Shown: positions 6,860 through 9,256 of the stretch, one piece after another
Position numbering within the stretch: position 1 is the stretch's first letter
Layout of the letters: each line of letters begins with the position of its first letter
Made by a program: the position numbers and the translations under genes
NCBI GenBank assembly: GCA_015486445.1
Contig: WFRT01000306.1
Span: 1-9,256 of the forward strand
Direction of reading: 5' to 3'
DNA from: Pseudomonadota bacterium
GTDB taxonomy: Bacteria; Desulfobacterota; Anaeroferrophillalia; Anaeroferrophillales; Tharpellaceae
DNA: 9,256 nt
Notes under the pieces: generated by a model
Seen by the model: the letters and a program-made list of their open reading frames with translations, nothing else
Told to the model about the DNA's origin: nothing
Database searches by the model: none

Positions 6860-6888
6860 GAATTAGCAGGTTGTGGCCTGAGCGTCAA
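6860..6888 (-). promoter_or_regulatory. Candidate liv operon promoter (sigma70-like, extended -10)
   Basis: On the minus strand: -35 TTGACG (6888-6883), 17-base spacer ending in TGC, -10 TAATTC (6865-6860). The -35 is close to consensus and the spacer ideal; the -10 hexamer is poor, but a TG in the extended -10 position compensates. The start of transcription would fall near 6853, giving a leader of about 50 bases before livK. The same design appears as a mirror image for serA at 6964-6992. Confidence 0.5.
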
Positions 6889-6988
6889 GTCTTTTCCTCG
6901 GCTGTGCAACTCCCGGCCCGGGGGGTGGCAAATCTCCGGCCGCCGCAGGTTTTCGCAAAAGACTTGCCCTTTTTTTCACAGTCTGCTA
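6864..6988. repeat. Mirrored 32-bp imperfect inverted repeat covering both divergent promoters
   Basis: Left arm 6864-6895 (read on minus) and right arm 6957-6988 (read on plus) share AAAAGACTTG, then 16 bases, then CTGCTA. Further matches, including a CACA block at the same offset, bring identity to 22 of 32 positions by hand count. The arms are separated by 61 bp and point outward, one toward livK and one toward serA. Each arm carries the -35 TTG and the start of the -10 at the same spacing. It can be read as duplicated promoter modules or as paired regulator sites. Confidence 0.6.
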
Positions 6989-6992
6989 GGGG
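6964..6992 (+). promoter_or_regulatory. Candidate serA promoter
   Basis: -35 TTGCCC (6964-6969), 17-base spacer ending in TGC, -10 TAGGGG (6987-6992). The -10 is weak by sigma70 standards, so this call rests mainly on the matching geometry of the mirrored liv promoter. It may need an activator. Transcription would begin near 6999, leaving a leader of about 70 bases. Confidence 0.38.
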
Positions 6993-6999
6993 CGGAAAA

Positions 7000-7037
7000 G
7001 GCGGCCCGCCGCCGGTATGAGGCTTGACCGTTAACGG
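7000..7037 (+). promoter_or_regulatory. serA leader: 5'-terminal hairpin and 10-bp palindrome
   Basis: GGCGG (7000-7004), loop CCCG, CCGCC (7009-7013) would form a hairpin at the very 5' end of the predicted serA transcript, a position that often stabilises messages. Further on, CCGTTAACGG (7028-7037) is a perfect palindrome that could be an operator half-turn. Both are visible in sequence; function is inference. Confidence 0.35.
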
Positions 7038-7054
7038 AACCTGAAAACAGTTGC

Positions 7055-7060
7055 AAGAGG
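7055..7060 (+). promoter_or_regulatory. Ribosome binding site of serA
   Basis: AAGAGG, eight bases before the ATG at 7069. AACCT at 7038-7042 is complementary to AGGTT at 7058-7062, which overlaps this site, so a weak five-pair stem could partly mask it. Confidence 0.65.
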
Positions 7061-7068
7061 TTTAAAAC

Positions 7069-8691
7069 ATGGCCCGTTTCAAAATCCTGATTACCGACAA
7101 CCTGGCCCCCGAGGGGGTTGCCATCCTGGAAGCCGAGCCCGAGATCGCGGTTGACCTCAAAATCGGCATCAAAAGCGACGAGCTGAAAAAGATCATCTCC
7201 GGCTACGACGCCATCATCACCCGCAGCGGCACCAGCATCACGGCCGATCTGCTGGAGGACCCGGGCCGTCTGAAGATCATCGGCCGGGCCGGGGTCGGGC
7301 TCGACAACGTCGACATCGAGGCCGCCAGCATCAAGGGCGTCATCGTCATGAACGCGCCTACCGGCAATACCATCGCCGCGACCGAGCTGACCTTCGGCAT
7401 GATGCTGTCCGCCTGCCGCAAGATTCCGGCCGCCAATCTTTCCCTGCGCCGGCTCGAGTGGGACCGCAAGCGTTTCATGGGCATCCAGCTCTACGGCAAG
7501 ACCCTGGGGATCGTCGGCCTGGGGCGCATCGGCGGCAACGTCGCGGTCCGGGCCAAGGGCTTCGGGATGCAGGTTATCGCTTACGATCCCTACGTCAAAA
7601 AGGCCCGGGCCGAGGCCCACGGGGTGCGGCTCTGCGAAACCCTGGAGGAGCTGCTGCGGGCCAGCGATATCATTACCTTTCACACCCCGCTGACCGACGA
7701 GACCCGCAACCTTGTCGACCGCAGGGAAATCGCGCAAATGAAAGACGGGGTGGTCGTCATCAACTGCGCCCGCGGCGGCATTGTCAACGAGGACGCGCTC
7801 TGCGAGGCCGTCAAGTCGGGCAAGGTTTTCGCCGCCGGGATCGATGTTTTCAGCCGTGAGCCGCTGGGCGAGCACCCGCTGCTCGAACTCGACAACGTTT
7901 TCGTTACCCCCCATCTCGGGGCCAACACGGCCGAGGGCCAGAAAGGGGTGGCGGTGATTATTGCCGAACAGGTGGTCAGCGCCCTGCAGGGCCGTTCCTA
8001 CGAGAACGCCGTCAACATCCCCTACATGCGGGCCCAGCTGCCCGAGGAGATGCGTTCCTATTTCGATCTTGCCGAGGCCATGGGGCATCTCGCGGCCCAG
8101 GTCGTCAACGGCCGCCCCGAGGCCCTCGAAATGGTCATGGTGGGGCCCAAGTTCTACGACGATTTCGGCGAGCGCATCTTCGATTCCCCGTTCAATTTTC
8201 AGCCCTTCACCAGCGCCGCCCTGAAAGGCTTCATGGAACGCAGCGTCGCCGAAAAGGTCTCTTTCATCAACGCCCCCTACCTGGCCCGGGAGCGCAACCT
8301 CGCGGTCTACGAATCCAAGACCAGCACTTTCGCCAATATGAACGATCTCTTCGTCGTCAAGGTCAAGACTGACGTCGAGGAGATGATCGTGGCCGGGACC
8401 GTCTTTTCCGACAACCAGGGGCGCATCCTGCAGCTCGACCAGTTTCGCCTCGAGATGATCTCGCGGGGCACCTATCTCTACTTCAAGAATATCGACAAGC
8501 CCGGCATCGTCGGCGGCGTCGGCACGGTGCTCGGCCGCCATAATATCAACATCGCCGGCTTCAACCTCTCCCGGATCAAGGGCGGCAAGGCGGTTTCGTT
8601 CGTCTCGGTCGACAACGAGATTACCCAGGAGGTGCTCGACGACCTGCTGCAGGTCGACGGCCTGATCGAGGCCAAGGTCGTAACCCTGTAG
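7069..8691 (+). CDS. serA: D-3-phosphoglycerate dehydrogenase SerA, long form with ACT domain
   Basis: Oxidises 3-phosphoglycerate to 3-phosphohydroxypyruvate with NAD, the first committed step of serine (hence glycine and one-carbon) synthesis; cytoplasmic. It has 540 residues, the long form (about 525-540). The substrate domain includes GRAGVGLDNVD (72-82). The Rossmann motif GLGRIG is at 150-155 with Asp173 (AYDPY) for the NAD ribose. The catalytic Arg235 (CARGG), Glu264 (SREPL) and His282 (PHLGANT) are all present. Residues about 315-460 form the intervening allosteric substrate-binding domain, and 468-540 the ACT domain (FKNIDKPGIVGGVG, then INIAGFNLSR), the usual site of serine feedback. 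The start ATG has AAGAGG eight bases upstream. It is divergent from livK across 266 bp and ends eight bases before the converging lipoprotein gene, with no intrinsic terminator seen. Confidence 0.97.
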   Translation: MARFKILITDNLAPEGVAILEAEPEIAVDLKIGIKSDELKKIISGYDAIITRSGTSITADLLEDPGRLKIIGRAGVGLDNVDIEAASIKGVIVMNAPTGNTIAATELTFGMMLSACRKIPAANLSLRRLEWDRKRFMGIQLYGKTLGIVGLGRIGGNVAVRAKGFGMQVIAYDPYVKKARAEAHGVRLCETLEELLRASDIITFHTPLTDETRNLVDRREIAQMKDGVVVINCARGGIVNEDALCEAVKSGKVFAAGIDVFSREPLGEHPLLELDNVFVTPHLGANTAEGQKGVAVIIAEQVVSALQGRSYENAVNIPYMRAQLPEEMRSYFDLAEAMGHLAAQVVNGRPEALEMVMVGPKFYDDFGERIFDSPFNFQPFTSAALKGFMERSVAEKVSFINAPYLARERNLAVYESKTSTFANMNDLFVVKVKTDVEEMIVAGTVFSDNQGRILQLDQFRLEMISRGTYLYFKNIDKPGIVGGVGTVLGRHNINIAGFNLSRIKGGKAVSFVSVDNEITQEVLDDLLQVDGLIEAKVVTL

Positions 8692-8699
8692 GCCAGGCT

Positions 8700-9256
8700 T
8701 CAGCCGGCCGGCAGGCCGGCCAGGGTGTCGTGGTGGATGGTGATCCGGTGTTCTTTTCTGAGCTGCGTCATCAGGCGGCGGAAAAGTTCGAGCTGGTTTT
8801 GGCGAATCAGCTTTTCCCGGGCCGCTTTCCGGTCGAGGTCGGGATGCTGGCGGCGGAAGGCCTCGACGGCGGCCTGGTCCGGGGTTGCGGGGCGGGAGAT
8901 CTTGTCGGTGAGGTAGGCTCGCAGGACGATGGTTTCGTGCTCGCCCGGCGAGAGTGAGCCGTGTTTCTTGAGTTCGTCGATCTTGAAGTAGCCGTCCCGG
9001 CGGGCCGCTTCGAGCAGCAGGACGCGGTCGATTAAATGGTTGACGAGCTTCTCCCGCTCTGGGGCGGCGGCCGGCAGGGCCGCCTCGGAGTCCTTGAAGA
9101 GCGCAAGATACTTTTTCAGGTCGGCCCCGGTCAACTGGCGCTTGTCGATTTCGACCAGCACAACCTGGTCGGGGACGGCGGCCGCAAGCTGCTTTTTTTC
9201 GGCGGCCGCCTGCGATGGGCTCGAGCCGGAGTCGCAGGCGGCGGCCGGGACCAGGA
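8700..9256 (-). CDS. Lipoprotein with SurA N-terminal-like chaperone domain, 5' end cut by window edge
   Basis: The frame stays open to the right edge, so the signal peptide start is missing; a GTG at 9159-9161 is internal. The upstream codons read LVPAAAC then DSGSSPSQ, a plausible lipobox (AAAC) with Cys near 9234-9236, followed by an Ala/Lys-rich linker. The mature part is about 179 residues. VVLVEIDKRQLTGADLKKYL matches the opening strand-helix of SurA_N domains, KLVNHLIDRVLLLEAARRDG the conserved helix, and AREKLIRQNQLELFRRLMTQ with KEHRITIH the closing helix-strand. No parvulin-type isomerase domain follows; the protein ends LAGLPAG. It probably helps outer-membrane or periplasmic proteins fold, but this rests on remote family resemblance. 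Asp at +2 after the Cys is an inner-membrane retention signal in enterobacteria; whether that rule holds here is unknown. Confidence 0.7.
   Translation of the reverse strand, partial: LVPAAACDSGSSPSQAAAEKKQLAAAVPDQVVLVEIDKRQLTGADLKKYLALFKDSEAALPAAAPEREKLVNHLIDRVLLLEAARRDGYFKIDELKKHGSLSPGEHETIVLRAYLTDKISRPATPDQAAVEAFRRQHPDLDRKAAREKLIRQNQLELFRRLMTQLRKEHRITIHHDTLAGLPAG
8703..8720. repeat. GC-rich hairpin between converging serA and lipoprotein genes
   Basis: GCCGGCC (8703-8709), loop GGCA, GGCCGGC (8714-8720), a perfect 7-bp stem. It overlaps the last codons of the lipoprotein gene and lies 11 bases past the serA stop. Neither side has a T-run, so it is not a standard intrinsic terminator; it may assist Rho-dependent ending of serA or be a by-product of the Ala/Gly/Pro codons. 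Confidence 0.35.

Noticed and set aside
6920..6950. Sigma54-type promoter around GTGGCAAATC
   Set aside because: The TGGCA is not followed by a TTGC at the required spacing.
7017..7034. Five-codon leader peptide ahead of serA (MRLDR)
   Set aside because: No Shine-Dalgarno before it and no serine or other diagnostic codon run, so attenuation by a leader peptide is not supported.
7024..7052. Alternative serA promoter TTGACC, 17 bases, ACAGTT
   Set aside because: The -10 does not resemble TATAAT, and it would leave a leader of only about 10 bases before the ATG. The mirrored candidate at 6964-6992 has better contextual support.
6976..8541. A 521-codon open frame on the minus strand opposite serA
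   Set aside because: serA is unmistakable on the plus strand with catalytic Arg, Glu and His. The antisense frame has the same Asp/Gly/Val/Leu-rich shadow character and runs through the serA promoter region.
687..8691. Functional link between SerA side production of 2-hydroxyglutarate and the L-2-hydroxyglutarate-type flavoenzyme
   Set aside because: SerA side activity in characterised bacteria is linked mainly to the D isomer, the genes are over 5 kb apart with the liv operon between, and they are separately transcribed.

Overview
The window looks like chromosomal DNA from a GC-rich Gram-negative bacterium. It carries a complete branched-chain (LIV-type) ABC importer with a Sec-exported binding protein, a lipoprotein with a SurA-like chaperone domain, and a long-form SerA. 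The style of the proteins reminds me of Desulfobacterota (deltaproteobacterial) sequences, but that is an impression, not a database result. Most genes are strongly GC-biased. The integrase fragment at the left edge looks less GC-rich.

Layout, left to right. (1) 1-675, plus strand: the C-terminal two thirds of an integron integrase (IntI) with all catalytic residues; its 5' end, and any attI site and cassette array, would lie left of the window. (2) 687-1796, plus: an FAD-dependent oxidoreductase of the L-2-hydroxyglutarate oxidase/dehydrogenase type. (3) 1824-1849: a strong bidirectional intrinsic terminator between this gene and the converging liv operon. (4) 1916-6802, minus: the liv operon, transcribed in the order livK (binding protein), livH and livM (permeases), livG and livF (ATPases). 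The gaps contain several RNA-type hairpins, most clearly between livK and livH. (5) 6803-7068: the divergent control region between livK and serA. (6) 7069-8691, plus: serA, 3-phosphoglycerate dehydrogenase, first step of serine synthesis. (7) 8700-9256, minus, cut by the window edge: a lipoprotein with a SurA-N-like chaperone domain and no peptidyl-prolyl isomerase domain, converging on serA.

The genes make physiological sense together: an importer for branched-chain or related amino acids sits back to back with the entry enzyme of serine synthesis. The most interesting non-coding signal is in their shared control region. The two promoter candidates are mirror copies of one 32-bp design (AAAAGACTTG, 16 bases, CTGCTA), placed head to head with identical spacing, which suggests shared or coordinated control. 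The second is a 40-bp perfect-to-wobble hairpin between livK and livH, flanked by 6-bp direct repeats. I found no CRISPR array, tRNA, rRNA, attC site or insertion sequence. Apart from the integron edge and these control elements, the gene content is ordinary.
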